The position numbers and the translations under genes are program-made. A model generated the notes under the pieces. The model was not told the DNA's origin, searched no databases, and was given only the letters and a program-made list of their open reading frames with translations. From Nitrosopumilus sp. (GTDB taxonomy: Archaea; Thermoproteota; Nitrososphaeria; Nitrososphaerales; Nitrosopumilaceae), in the NCBI RefSeq assembly GCF_025698945.1, contig NZ_JAILWM010000001.1, positions 186,001 through 250,000 on the forward strand: 64,000 bases of DNA, read 5' to 3'. Of this stretch, positions 9,704 through 18,460 are shown piece after piece (the first letter of the stretch is position 1; each line of letters begins with the position of its first letter).

Positions 9704-9961
9704 ATGGCAAAAATAAGAGTAAGAAACGCAAGAGGTACTGGGTATATTGAAGTTGACAGTGAAGATGGAAAATGGCAAGGAGAAGAATTCAAAAAAGAAC
9801 AAGATGCCAGAAAGGCAGCATCCAAAGACAAGTATATCACAGTAGGTCGCGGAACAAGCAAAATAAAATTTGGTGATATTCAAAGTACACCAACCAAATC
9901 CACAAAAGGTTTGTGGGTTAGTTCTGGACGAGGTACTGGAAAAAGAAAATTAAGTAAATAG
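9704..9961 (+). CDS. Small basic protein (hypothetical)
   Basis: An 85-residue Lys/Arg/Gly-rich soluble protein. It contains two similar glycine segments (RNARGTGYIEV and SSGRGTGKRKL), and a third variant GRGTSKIKFG in between, suggesting an internal repeat. The high basic charge would fit nucleic-acid binding. It is flanked by convergent intergenic regions and appears monocistronic. Confidence 0.55.
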   Translation: MAKIRVRNARGTGYIEVDSEDGKWQGEEFKKEQDARKAASKDKYITVGRGTSKIKFGDIQSTPTKSTKGLWVSSGRGTGKRKLSK

Positions 9962-10041
9962 ATGTTGAGTATACCTCATCAAACTTTTTTAAAACAAACT
10001 TGATGATGATATTAATTGTAGAAAAAATAAAAGAGGTTTGC

Positions 10042-10389
10042 TCACTTGAAAGAACGAACCTTTCTTACTACTTTGTTATGATCTAATGATGCAGTAGTAG
10101 TGACATACAAAATATGATTTTTTCCTGCTGGAATAACTATGCGTTTTACCTTATCATATTCTGCCACTACATATTTGCATGGTCCAAGAGATTTTAGAAG
10201 CTTTTTTCTTAAGCTCCAATCTTTTGCAGCAGCCTTCAGTGATGCCAAACTCTGTTTTTTTGACACCAAAAGATTGACTTTCTTTGAACGTGCTGAAAAT
10301 ACCAATTTGCCTTTTAGATCGCACACACTGACAACTCTGACAGATGGGCTTACCTTCAAAACTTTTTCAACAGCTTCTTGAATTTCCAT
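10042..10389 (-). CDS. Conserved hypothetical protein, possibly roadblock/profilin-like
   Basis: A 115-residue alpha/beta protein. The pattern of an N-terminal helix (IQEAVEKVL) followed by VRVVSVCDLKGKLVFSA strands and C-terminal strands (RIVIPAGKNHILYVTTTA) resembles a roadblock/LC7-type domain. That is a judgement by eye. It has no membrane segment. Its role is unknown. Confidence 0.5.
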   Translation of the reverse strand: MEIQEAVEKVLKVSPSVRVVSVCDLKGKLVFSARSKKVNLLVSKKQSLASLKAAAKDWSLRKKLLKSLGPCKYVVAEYDKVKRIVIPAGKNHILYVTTTASLDHNKVVRKVRSFK

Positions 10390-10639
10390 AATTAAAAGAA
10401 ATCATTCTAGGTGATAAGATTTTCTAATGATCTTAAATATCATGTATTATTTTTGTAATTTTCATTTATTTCAAAAAATTCAAACCACTTGAAAATAAAT
10501 CAATTAATAGAAAGATGCTGATTCGATGATTTTCTTAACGAAAAAATGATGCCTGATTAATTTTTTGTATAAATTATACACTAAAAGGGCAAACTTTTAC
10601 AACCTTGGAATGTATCAGGAACCTTTTTGAAATGTTCTT

Positions 10640-10717
10640 GTGACTTACATCTATGTGCCAATAAGACCTAGTAGAAGAGATCCAGATGATGATGATCATG
10701 AAAACTCTGAAGATTAG
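10640..10717 (+). CDS. Possible very small acidic-tailed protein
   Basis: A 25-codon frame with GTG start: the N-terminus reads VTYIYVPIRPSRR and the C-terminus DPDDDDHENSED. The basic-then-acidic composition is unlike random AT-rich intergenic DNA. It lies alone in the 390-nt interval between 10390 and 10780, which otherwise holds only AT-rich DNA with TATA-like stretches. Support is weak; conservation would decide. Confidence 0.22.
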   Translation: MTYIYVPIRPSRRDPDDDDHENSED

Positions 10718-10804
10718 ACTTAATTTTGCATGATGCCCACAAATGGTATGTTTTAAAAATTCTAAAGTCGACCTATTTATTTGCCATATTTCTGGTTAAA
10801 TCAA

Positions 10805-11734
10805 ATGAAAAATTGGAATTTGATATTTGGAATTTTGATAATATCTAGTCCTATACTATTTTCAATGATTGCATTTCCTGATTCTATTGCGTGGAGTTGG
10901 AATGAAGGGCGAGGAGGATATTTCTTTGCACTAGTTTTTATCATTGCTGAATTAATCGGTCTGAAAATTGTTATTTCAAAAAAACGGCTCTTATCGGTAA
11001 TACCAATGGCAATAGCAACAATTGCATATCTTATTTCACTAGAGTACGGTTTACGAGAATACATTATTGCATCTGCAGAATCTTTTGATGTCCAATTAAT
11101 TTTTTCGTGGACATGGATGTGGGATTTTATAGTCATGGCTATTTTTACAGTAGCAACTTTGACTATATTTTTTGGAAAACGTTGGATTCGAATTGCACCT
11201 GCAGGTCCTATCTTTCTAACTGGTACTGCAATTATTTTATCACTAGATGCGTTTTTCCCATATGATACTTTGGGACCTCTTCAATACATTGTACCCTATT
11301 TTGTTCAAGCAAATGTTGGAATAATTACCATGTTGGATCTTGGAACTGCAGTTGCAAGAGATAATGTAATGTTCTTGAGAGGTGATCATGGGTCAATAGC
11401 TCTGCAAGTTTTCTGGCCATCTGCAGGCGTTCATAGCATCATAATCTTCTCTTTAGTAATTGGGGCATTTATGTTGAAAATGAACATCCCTAGAAACCGA
11501 AAAATCATTTATTTTATTTTAGGTATTATTGGAACAATTACTGTAAATCTAATCAGAATTTTTTCATTATCTTGGTATGCTCTCAAAGTAACAACAGATC
11601 CTGTCGCGTGGGAGGAATATCATAAAATTGCAGGCGAGATAATGTTTTTGCCATGGTTATTTGCCTTTATTTTGGTAGTCATTTTGATTGAATCCCGAAG
11701 ACTCAAGAAAATTGAATCTCAAAAACAAACTTAG
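10805..11734 (+). CDS. Archaeosortase/exosortase family protein (thaumarchaeal type)
   Basis: A polytopic membrane protein of about 309-317 residues (ATG at 10805; an in-frame TTG at 10781 would add eight residues). The C-terminal core matches the exosortase/archaeosortase fold: WPSAGVHSI, NLIRIFSL and EYHKIAGEIMF. Counted from 10781, the catalytic positions are Ser214, Arg259 and His281. In most relatives the first is Cys, so this is a Cys-to-Ser variant. These enzymes process C-terminal sorting signals of exported proteins. Several proteins downstream (47409, 56353) end in a hydrophobic helix plus RKRK-type tail and are conceivable substrates, although no sorting motif was established. Confidence 0.75.
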   Translation: MKNWNLIFGILIISSPILFSMIAFPDSIAWSWNEGRGGYFFALVFIIAELIGLKIVISKKRLLSVIPMAIATIAYLISLEYGLREYIIASAESFDVQLIFSWTWMWDFIVMAIFTVATLTIFFGKRWIRIAPAGPIFLTGTAIILSLDAFFPYDTLGPLQYIVPYFVQANVGIITMLDLGTAVARDNVMFLRGDHGSIALQVFWPSAGVHSIIIFSLVIGAFMLKMNIPRNRKIIYFILGIIGTITVNLIRIFSLSWYALKVTTDPVAWEEYHKIAGEIMFLPWLFAFILVVILIESRRLKKIESQKQT

Positions 11735-12828
11735 AAAAAACTTGTAATATCTCTTTGACCTTGAATTTCTGAAAGTTCGGCCACTTTTACTCCTAATCTT
11801 CTGATTGTAATGGTTTGATTTTCTAATGCTTCTTTTAGTAACTGGACTGCATTTTTTTGCAATTCCTCATAATTGGAAGTAGGATTTCTAAGCATTCTTG
11901 ATTTTGATTTATTTGATAAATCTGATTGAACAAAATGAATTCCTATTGATTTGAAAGTTTTATTATTTTTAATAACAACATCATGAACTTCCTTACATAA
12001 CTCAATTAAATTTTCTAGTAGAAAATCATAGTCTTTTGAATCTTTTTTTAGTGTAGTAATTTTGCTAAATTGAATACTTGGTTCTCTCTCCTTTACTGGT
12101 TCGTAATCTGTTCCTCTGACTGCATTGTAAATATAGGTGCCACTTTTTCTACCAAATTCCTTATGCAGAGTAAAAACATCCAACTTTTTTAAATCCTCGA
12201 TAGTCTCTAATTTCATTTCTGAAAACTTCTGTTCTGTTTTCTTTCCAATTCCAGGAATAGTTCTAATTGGTAATGCATCTAAAAAAACTTCAATCTTGTT
12301 TGGTGGTACAACTGTGAGACCGTCTGGTTTTTTATAATCTGAAGCAATTTTTGAAATTAATTTATTTGGAGAAATTCCAATTGAACAACTAAGTTTTACT
12401 TTGTCTCTGATAGAATTTTTTATTTGCTGTGCTAAATGCATAGCTTTATCAAAATTACTGTCAATTCTTTTTGTAACATCCAAGTAAGCCTCATCTTTTC
12501 CAACATATTCAAAAATATCTGCAAAGTCTTTCATGACCTGCATAGCTTTATCCGAAATTTCAATATAGTAATCAAAATCTACTGGCAAAAACACCGCATC
12601 GTTTCTTTCTTCTAGTCTTTTTTTGGCAAAAGCAATTGGCATTCCTGATTTAACACCGTACTTTCTAGCAGTATAATTTGCTGTAGCAATTGCTCCACTA
12701 TCTCCTCCTCTATCAGAATACACACAAACACATACTGGTTTTGATTTTAATTCTGGATTTCTAATTTCTTCACATTGTGCAAAAAAATAATCAAAATCTA
12801 TGTGGAAAATCACTCTTGATTCCAACAC
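11731..12828 (-). CDS. dinB: DNA polymerase IV, Y family (DinB/Dpo4)
   Basis: A 365-residue translesion DNA polymerase. The N-terminal HIDFDYFFAQCEE holds the first catalytic Asp; VGKDEAYLDVT holds the catalytic Asp-Glu pair; an HhH segment (ALPIRTIPGIGKKTEQKF) and a little-finger domain follow. The C-terminus is QRDITSFF, a good PCNA-interacting peptide (Q-x2-I-x2-F-F). It overlaps the archaeosortase stop by 4 nt (convergent). Function and family are clear. Confidence 0.93.
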   Translation of the reverse strand: MLESRVIFHIDFDYFFAQCEEIRNPELKSKPVCVCVYSDRGGDSGAIATANYTARKYGVKSGMPIAFAKKRLEERNDAVFLPVDFDYYIEISDKAMQVMKDFADIFEYVGKDEAYLDVTKRIDSNFDKAMHLAQQIKNSIRDKVKLSCSIGISPNKLISKIASDYKKPDGLTVVPPNKIEVFLDALPIRTIPGIGKKTEQKFSEMKLETIEDLKKLDVFTLHKEFGRKSGTYIYNAVRGTDYEPVKEREPSIQFSKITTLKKDSKDYDFLLENLIELCKEVHDVVIKNNKTFKSIGIHFVQSDLSNKSKSRMLRNPTSNYEELQKNAVQLLKEALENQTITIRRLGVKVAELSEIQGQRDITSFF

Positions 12829-12876
12829 TGATCAAAGCATTTTTGCTTATTACTATTTTACGTATTCATCTAAATA

Positions 12877-13146
12877 TTGAGTAGTATAACCTATCTTGTG
12901 GATTATCCAGTTTCAGTAGATGATAAGGGTATTAATTTGAAACCTGAAAAAATGGAAAAAGAAAAACTCTATCATTGTATTTTTAAAGAAAAAGCCATAT
13001 TGATTTTCAAAGATTCTCAGGACGTCTTGAATTGTTACGAAATTGAGGAAAAAGAACTAGTAGATAAAATTCGAATTTGTAATAATGAAGTCGATCTTGA
13101 AAAATTATTTGATGACTATCTCAAATCTCAGAACCTCAAAAATTAA
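12877..13146 (+). CDS. Conserved hypothetical protein
   Basis: An 89-residue acidic protein with TTG start, beginning MSSITYLVDYPV. It is made of alternating strands and helices (YHCIFKEKAILIFKDSQ) and a Leu/Asp-rich C-terminal helix. It is divergent from dinB and lies 41 nt before the Alba gene on the same strand. Family and function are not recognised. Confidence 0.5.
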   Translation: MSSITYLVDYPVSVDDKGINLKPEKMEKEKLYHCIFKEKAILIFKDSQDVLNCYEIEEKELVDKIRICNNEVDLEKLFDDYLKSQNLKN

Positions 13147-13187
13147 ATAAAAGCGAAAGAAAATTTTGTTGTAATAGGAATTCAAAA

Positions 13188-13748
13188 TTGAGCGACTCTA
13201 AAAAATCAAAAGATGCAGAAGATATTTTATCAGAATTTGATTCTAGAAAAAAATCAGAGTCTCAACCAGAACCACAATTAGATGCACCTGAACCAGAACC
13301 ACAATTAGATGCACCTGAACCAGAACCACAATTAGATGCACCTGAACCAGAACCACAATTAGATGCACCTGAACCAGAACCACAATTAGATGCACCTGAA
13401 CCAGAAAGCACTGAAGAATCTACAAAATCTCAATATGATAAAGCAAAATATTTTTCTGATTCACCACATTCTACAGAAGAACGTGATGTAATCTTTGTCG
13501 GTACCAAACCTATAATGACTTATGTCTCAGCAACATTAACTCAACTATCTACACAACCAACTGTTACCATCAAAGCACGTGGAAAAAGAATTACTCAAGC
13601 TGTGGATGTTTCACAAATGATTGTTAAAAGAATGGATTCTGTTGGATATGTAATCAGTGATGTAAGAATTTCATCAGATTCTCTTACATCTCAAGATGGA
13701 AAACAAAGAAATGTCTCTACAATGGAAATTGACATTTCAAAAAACTAA
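13188..13748 (+). CDS. Alba-family nucleic-acid-binding protein with repetitive acidic N-terminal tail
   Basis: A 186-residue protein with TTG start. Residues about 100-186 form an Alba domain (FVGTKPIMTYVSATLTQL, TIKARGKRITQAVDVSQMI, VSTMEIDISK), the archaeal chromatin/RNA-binding fold, usually about 90 residues long. It is preceded by an unusual tail of five exact PEPQLDAPE repeats (residues about 27-71) encoded by a perfect 27-nt tandem repeat. The acidic, Pro-rich tail should be disordered and could tune DNA affinity or contacts with other chromatin proteins. Confidence 0.85.
   Translation: MSDSKKSKDAEDILSEFDSRKKSESQPEPQLDAPEPEPQLDAPEPEPQLDAPEPEPQLDAPEPEPQLDAPEPESTEESTKSQYDKAKYFSDSPHSTEERDVIFVGTKPIMTYVSATLTQLSTQPTVTIKARGKRITQAVDVSQMIVKRMDSVGYVISDVRISSDSLTSQDGKQRNVSTMEIDISKN
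13266..13400 (+). repeat. Minisatellite: five exact 27-nt repeats inside the Alba-family gene
   Basis: The unit begins CCAGAACCACAATTAGATG and ends CACCTGAA. Five copies are identical at the base level (13266, 13293, 13320, 13347, 13374), and a sixth partial copy begins at 13401. The repeat is in frame and codes PEPQLDAPE. Absence of synonymous differences indicates recent expansion or ongoing homogenisation. Confidence 0.97.
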
Positions 13749-13968
13749 ATTAAGTTATTTTATTTTAATTGCAATTGGAATATTTTTTGTCGGTATTTTT
13801 GTTGGTTTTAGTGGATATTCATGTGGTGTTGAACATATGTTAATAATTAATGAAATTTCATTGTATGAAAAATCATTAGATCCAAATTTTTGTGAAGAGA
13901 TTATTGAAAAAATTGATTTATTTAATGATACTTGTGAACCTGAGATTGAAATTTTAGATTGTGGATGA
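13711..13968 (+). CDS. Small single-pass membrane protein with Cys-containing outer domain
   Basis: About 80-90 residues depending on start (ATG 13696, ATG 13711 or TTG 13729, all overlapping the end of the Alba gene in another frame). One hydrophobic helix (YFILIAIGIFFVGIFVGF) follows a basic N-terminus. The outer part contains four Cys (SCGVEH, FCEEI, TCEPE, DCG), likely two disulfides. The C-terminus overlaps the convergent LysE gene by 15 nt. Function unknown. Confidence 0.5.
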   Translation: MSLQWKLTFQKTKLSYFILIAIGIFFVGIFVGFSGYSCGVEHMLIINEISLYEKSLDPNFCEEIIEKIDLFNDTCEPEIEILDCG

Positions 13969-14595
13969 AGAAAAAACATCTTCTAAGTATGTGATTCCAA
14001 AATAAACTAACATTATGCTAAGCCCAACCATCAATATTTTATAATTTTTATTTGAAATAATTTTTCTACTTTTAGATGCCAAATATGAAACTGTCCCTAA
14101 CCAAACAAAGTCCATCCAAATATGTAAAACAAACAAAATAAAAATTCCAGCAAATGCCCAAATAAGCATTGCATCTGATATTAATTTGAATCCAATTGTA
14201 AGCCACCACATTATAAAAAATGGATTTAATGCACTAAGTGCAATTCCAACTATGATGGGGTCTCTTTTTGATTCTGAAAAAAACGATTTATCTTTTTTAA
14301 ATATTGTTTTAATTTGAAGAAATGCAAATACAAAAAGTGCTATTGCTCCAAAAATTGAAATTAAGTCTCTAAAATTATTTCCAATGGTAAAATTTTCTAA
14401 AGAAAATACTCCTATCCCTAACAATATTACTAATGGCAACTCTACAACTGTATGTCCAATTGCCATTTTGAGTCCTGTTTTAGTTCCTCCACGTAATCCG
14501 TATGATACATTTGCTGCAAATAATGGACCTGGAGCCATTACTCCCGAAGCAGAAATTACTATAACTGTTAATGCAAATTGAAATATTTGTTCCAT
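13954..14595 (-). CDS. LysE/RhtB family membrane transporter
   Basis: A 213-residue protein with about six TM helices. The N-terminus has the family signature SASGVMAPGPLFAANVSYGLRGG (PGP then G-x-R-G), and the second half has LSALNPFFIMWW. The family exports amino acids or related small molecules. Substrate cannot be predicted. It overlaps the convergent small membrane protein gene by 15 nt. Confidence 0.8.
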   Translation of the reverse strand: MEQIFQFALTVIVISASGVMAPGPLFAANVSYGLRGGTKTGLKMAIGHTVVELPLVILLGIGVFSLENFTIGNNFRDLISIFGAIALFVFAFLQIKTIFKKDKSFFSESKRDPIIVGIALSALNPFFIMWWLTIGFKLISDAMLIWAFAGIFILFVLHIWMDFVWLGTVSYLASKSRKIISNKNYKILMVGLSIMLVYFGITYLEDVFSSSTI

Positions 14596-14641
14596 AATTA
14601 ATTAATGATTTTGGTTATGAAATAAACTTGATTGAAATAAT

Positions 14642-15355
14642 TTACATGTACATTGAATCTTTGAGATTCCCTGCTTCCACTTGAGTTGCCTTCATGATTA
14701 GTTCAGCTTTCTCTGCTTCACTTTGTAATGCTGAAATATTGCATGATGCCCCTGGAATTAATTTAGACATTGCATTACAAAGATCTGCACTTGATTTGAA
14801 ATCAGGTCCACTACCGCTAGTGTGAAAAATAATCACTATTACATCCTGTCCTGTCATGATTCCTTCATTTAATAAAATTCCAGGTATGCCTGGAATAGTT
14901 CCATGTTCTAGTACCTTTAATCCTGCATCTTTGATTTTTTTTCTTGCAGAGTCAGTGTTTCCAACACCTATCATTTCTCCATCCCCATCTTTTGATTTTA
15001 TTGCAACACTGCTTAGAATTAATCCTATTTTGTGTTTAGTTGCCCACTTTAACATTGTTTTAGCTGCAATTCTATGAAATGATTGATCTAGCGTAAGATA
15101 TGACAGAAATACTCCGACTTTCAAATCATTATTCACAAAAATCCTTGTAGGATAACTTGGCATTCCATTTTTAACAATGCTAATGGGAGGGAAAAAATCC
15201 GAATCAATTACTGCAGCTACATCAAAATTTGATGTGTGAATCATCGATTCAGAAGCAATTGCACTGCTAAACCCAACTGATGGAAATCCATCGATTAGAT
15301 ATCCTCCTTCTAAATTCACTGGTTTAATTTCTCTGATTCTTATTCTAGGTAGCAA
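14642..15355 (-). CDS. PAC2 family protein (proteasome assembly chaperone-like)
   Basis: A 237-residue protein of the archaeal PAC2 family. Diagnostic parts are YLIDGFPSVGFSSAIAS near residues 20-36, the middle (FHRIAAKTMLKWATKHKIGLI) and GTIPGIPGILLNEG. Eukaryotic relatives assist 20S proteasome alpha-ring assembly; the archaeal role is less certain. It follows the deoxyhypusine synthase homologue on the same strand with a 44-nt gap, so the two may form an operon. Confidence 0.8.
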   Translation of the reverse strand: MLPRIRIREIKPVNLEGGYLIDGFPSVGFSSAIASESMIHTSNFDVAAVIDSDFFPPISIVKNGMPSYPTRIFVNNDLKVGVFLSYLTLDQSFHRIAAKTMLKWATKHKIGLILSSVAIKSKDGDGEMIGVGNTDSARKKIKDAGLKVLEHGTIPGIPGILLNEGIMTGQDVIVIIFHTSGSGPDFKSSADLCNAMSKLIPGASCNISALQSEAEKAELIMKATQVEAGNLKDSMYM

Positions 15356-15399
15356 TGAATTATTTTTACATCTACTGAATAATAGCTTTTATCTAATTT

Positions 15400-16344
15400 C
15401 TAATCTATTTTTAATTTTGAAAGTAAACCTGCATAAATAAATGGCAATATCGTGGTAACTTCTGCATGAAGTGTTGCTTGTTTAGCTTTCTGTGTGACTT
15501 TACCCCATGATATTGCTTCTCTTACTAGAGCACCACTCAAACTTCCATCAAATTCTTGTGCCGTGGTGATGTAAAATGCATAATCCAATCCTTCTCTGTA
15601 CTGATTCCACCATAATGTGTGATGTTTTGAAATTCCCCCACCAATCATAAAAGCTCCTGATTTTTCTGCTTTGAAAATTAATCCTGATAATAAATTAGCA
15701 TCACCAGTCATGTTTAGTTTAAAATCACTGTGTTTTTGCGAGAATAACCAAATCTGACTTCCTACCGCACCATCCATTATTCCTGGAACTATTACATTGA
15801 CATTGTTTTTGTATGCCCAAAAAAGAAATGAATCTTCTCCTAGATGCTTTCCAATCATCTTGCATATTTCTGCAGTTGTCATCTCTTTAACTCCATTTTG
15901 ATATTCTTCTTCTAAAAATGACTGCATCTTTTCTTCAATTAATGGACCGTAACTATCCATGGGAACAAGTATATTCCCTAATCTGTGAATGTTTTGATCA
16001 GCTAATTCCATATCATCCATTGTAAAGGATCCTTCTTTGTACTTTGAAAAATGTCTTGCAATGTCATGGTCTAGCGCACCACATGTAGTAATTACAACAT
16101 CAAACCACTTGTTTTTAATCATATTTTTTATAATTCCACGTAGCCCTGTAGATACCACTGCACCAACAAATGATACAAATTTGAGGCATTCTTTATCAGA
16201 AATCATTTCTGATAAAATTTCCAATCCGTCAGATAGATTTACTGACTCAAACCCTCCTGATTGAGACAATTCATCAAAAATTTTTTCAATTGATGTGTTA
16301 GCATCAATTTCTATATCCTTGACAGGACGACCTGGTTCTATCAT
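15400..16344 (-). CDS. Deoxyhypusine synthase homologue; catalytic Lys not evident
   Basis: A 314-residue member of the deoxyhypusine synthase family, which transfers the aminobutyl group of spermidine to a lysine of aIF5A. Family landmarks are VSTGLRGIIKNMI, the GALDHD segment, NVNVIVPGIMDGAVG, ISKHHTLWWNQYREGLDYAFYITTA and EFDGSLSGA. By eye against the human enzyme, the segment SWGKVTQKAKQATLHAE places Thr where the human nucleophile Lys329 (PVKVYAD) sits. It may therefore be a paralogue or use another lysine. Start is ATG 16344. Confidence 0.75.
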   Translation of the reverse strand: MIEPGRPVKDIEIDANTSIEKIFDELSQSGGFESVNLSDGLEILSEMISDKECLKFVSFVGAVVSTGLRGIIKNMIKNKWFDVVITTCGALDHDIARHFSKYKEGSFTMDDMELADQNIHRLGNILVPMDSYGPLIEEKMQSFLEEEYQNGVKEMTTAEICKMIGKHLGEDSFLFWAYKNNVNVIVPGIMDGAVGSQIWLFSQKHSDFKLNMTGDANLLSGLIFKAEKSGAFMIGGGISKHHTLWWNQYREGLDYAFYITTAQEFDGSLSGALVREAISWGKVTQKAKQATLHAEVTTILPFIYAGLLSKLKID

Positions 16345-16415
16345 AAATTTTCATCGTGGATGTCATGTATAAAATTCTGCCTTAATCTCAATAATTTTTT
16401 TAAGTACTAAGAAAA

Positions 16416-16422
16416 CTTTAAA
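16416..16422 (+). promoter_or_regulatory. Probable TATA box of ino1
   Basis: CTTTAAA about 26-32 nt before the ATG at 16448. This distance fits the archaeal pattern of a TATA box followed by a transcript with almost no 5' leader. Confidence 0.4.
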
Positions 16423-16447
16423 CCCGCCTAATAACACCAAATTTCGA

Positions 16448-17542
16448 ATGGTAGACCGAATTAAAGTTGGGTTGGTAGGGATTGGAAATTGTTTTTCTGG
16501 TTTGATTCAAGGAATTGAATACTATAGACAAAATCCTTCTCAACAAGTTATTGGAATTATTCATGAAAAATTAGCTGGTTATGGAATTCATGACATTGAT
16601 TTTGTTTGTGGATTTGATGTTGGCGAAAATAAAGTCGGTAAGCCGCTAATGGAAGCAATCTATGAATATCCAAACATGGTTGATTGGGTTCCTAAAGAAA
16701 CAATGCCAAAAACTGATGCCAAAGTCTATGAAAGCCCTGTGTTAGATGGGGTAGGGCTGTGGGTTGAAAATAGAGTCAAGCCTATTCAAAGTACTAAAAC
16801 AACAGAAGAAATCGCTGAAGAAGTTAAAAAAGTTCTAAAAGATACTGGTGCTGAAATTCTTGTATCTTATTTACCTGTAGGCTCTGATAAAGTTACAGAG
16901 TTTTGGGCTCAAATTTGTCTTGATACTAATACTGCATTTGTAAACTGTATTCCTTCCTTTATTGCATCTGATGAAAAATGGGCAAAGAAATTTGAAGAAA
17001 AAAATATTCCTTGTATAGGTGATGATATTAAAGGACAAGTAGGAGCTACAATTGTTCATAGAACCTTAGCAAAATTATGTAACGATAGAGGTACAAAAAT
17101 TGAAAAAACTTACCAAATCAACGTTGGTGGTAATACTGACTTTCTAAATATGAAAGAACAAGATAGATTGGTTTCAAAGAAAATTTCTAAAACGGAAAGT
17201 GTTCAAAGTCAACTTGATGAGAGACTTGATGATGATCAAATCTATGTCGGCCCTTCTGATTTTATTCCATTTTTAGGAAATACAAAACTCATGTTCATGA
17301 GAATAGAAGGTCGTCAATGGGCAAACATTCCATATAACATGGAAGTTCGTTTGGAGGTTGACGATAAAGCAAACTCTGCTGGCATTGTAATTGATGCTGT
17401 ACGATTAGCAAAAATTGCCCTTGATAGGGGAGTGGGCGGTCCAATAAAACCAGCTAGTGCTTATTTGATGAAACATCCAATAGAGCAAACATCTGATGTT
17501 GCTGCAAAAATTGCTTGCGAAAAATTTGTTGCTGGCGAATAA
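16448..17542 (+). CDS. ino1: myo-Inositol-1-phosphate synthase
   Basis: A 364-residue NAD-dependent isomerase converting glucose 6-phosphate to inositol 1-phosphate, used for inositol lipids. The N-terminal VGLVGIGNCFSGLIQGI motif binds NAD. The central ILVSYLPVGSDKVTEFWA and GDDIKGQVGATIVHRTLA, with NVGGNTDFLNM, are characteristic. Length fits the archaeal/actinobacterial short form. It is monocistronic, convergent with the nitrilase-family gene, whose stop directly adjoins its own. Confidence 0.92.
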   Translation: MVDRIKVGLVGIGNCFSGLIQGIEYYRQNPSQQVIGIIHEKLAGYGIHDIDFVCGFDVGENKVGKPLMEAIYEYPNMVDWVPKETMPKTDAKVYESPVLDGVGLWVENRVKPIQSTKTTEEIAEEVKKVLKDTGAEILVSYLPVGSDKVTEFWAQICLDTNTAFVNCIPSFIASDEKWAKKFEEKNIPCIGDDIKGQVGATIVHRTLAKLCNDRGTKIEKTYQINVGGNTDFLNMKEQDRLVSKKISKTESVQSQLDERLDDDQIYVGPSDFIPFLGNTKLMFMRIEGRQWANIPYNMEVRLEVDDKANSAGIVIDAVRLAKIALDRGVGGPIKPASAYLMKHPIEQTSDVAAKIACEKFVAGE

Positions 17543-18280
17543 TTACTGAAACTTTTTTGCGTCACTAAATCTAGTTTTTCTACTTTTCTCGTACTTTACT
17601 AAATTGAATTCTTTAGTAATGCCACATTCACCTTGAATTTTAGACATTTTTGTTGTTACTATTTTGTTATTTTCCTTCAAATCTATGATGATACTATTGC
17701 CTCCAAATCTTTGATTTTCTACATTTGCTGCTAGAATTGGAATTCGATTCTCAAGTGCTCTGACCTGTACATACATTTGCCATGGAGTGATGCCTCTCCT
17801 AACAATTCTGCTTGGTGAGAATAGGACTTGGGCTCCTTTTTTTACAAGTGTGTTTGCAACATTTGGAAAAACCATGTCATAACAAATTATCACTCCAAAT
17901 TTACAGGCTGTGTTGAAGATTTTAGCCTCATTTCCAGGCTTGATAATCTCTCGTTCATAGTCAAAAGGATGTATTTTCTCTTGCTTCCCAATAATTTCTC
18001 CCTCAGGCCCAATAATTGGCGAAACAATAGTTTTTGTGTTTTTTACAGACTCATAAAATGCCCCTGGAATGATAGTCATGGAATAATCTTTTGCAATTTT
18101 TTTAAAATCTGAAAATTCATCATCCAACGAAACGATCTCATTTTGTTTTAGCCATTGTTCTGGTAGGCACACAATATCTGTCTCTTTTTGTCCTAAATTT
18201 TTTAAAATCTTGGAGATTCTCAAAATCCCTTCCTTGTTTGTTTTGCATGATGATGTTTGAACTATTCCTAGTTTTACCAT
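17543..18280 (-). CDS. Carbon-nitrogen hydrolase (nitrilase superfamily amidase)
   Basis: A 245-residue enzyme. The Glu-Lys-Cys catalytic triad is visible: Glu in CLPEQW, Lys in GKQEKIHPFDYE and Cys in GVIICYDMVFP. The superfamily hydrolyses amides or nitriles; omega-amidase, deaminated glutathione amidase and others look alike, so the substrate is open. It is divergent from smc. Confidence 0.85.
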   Translation of the reverse strand: MVKLGIVQTSSCKTNKEGILRISKILKNLGQKETDIVCLPEQWLKQNEIVSLDDEFSDFKKIAKDYSMTIIPGAFYESVKNTKTIVSPIIGPEGEIIGKQEKIHPFDYEREIIKPGNEAKIFNTACKFGVIICYDMVFPNVANTLVKKGAQVLFSPSRIVRRGITPWQMYVQVRALENRIPILAANVENQRFGGNSIIIDLKENNKIVTTKMSKIQGECGITKEFNLVKYEKSRKTRFSDAKKFQ

Positions 18281-18460
18281 GAATTTACAACACCTGAATA
18301 GTAATTATAGGTAGGCTCCTTTTACGATCTTTTTTATTCATTAATAATTTTAACATCAACCGTTACGAAAAATTTGATACTAAAACAAGAAAAATTATGC
18401 AATTCTGTCAACTAAACTTGTTAATCATCGATTATCCTACCTATTGAGAAAACAATTCTA

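Noticed and set aside
10505-10560. Possible C/D box sRNA (ATGATG and CTGA-like boxes)
   Set aside because: Box order and spacing do not fit the C-D'-C'-D layout.
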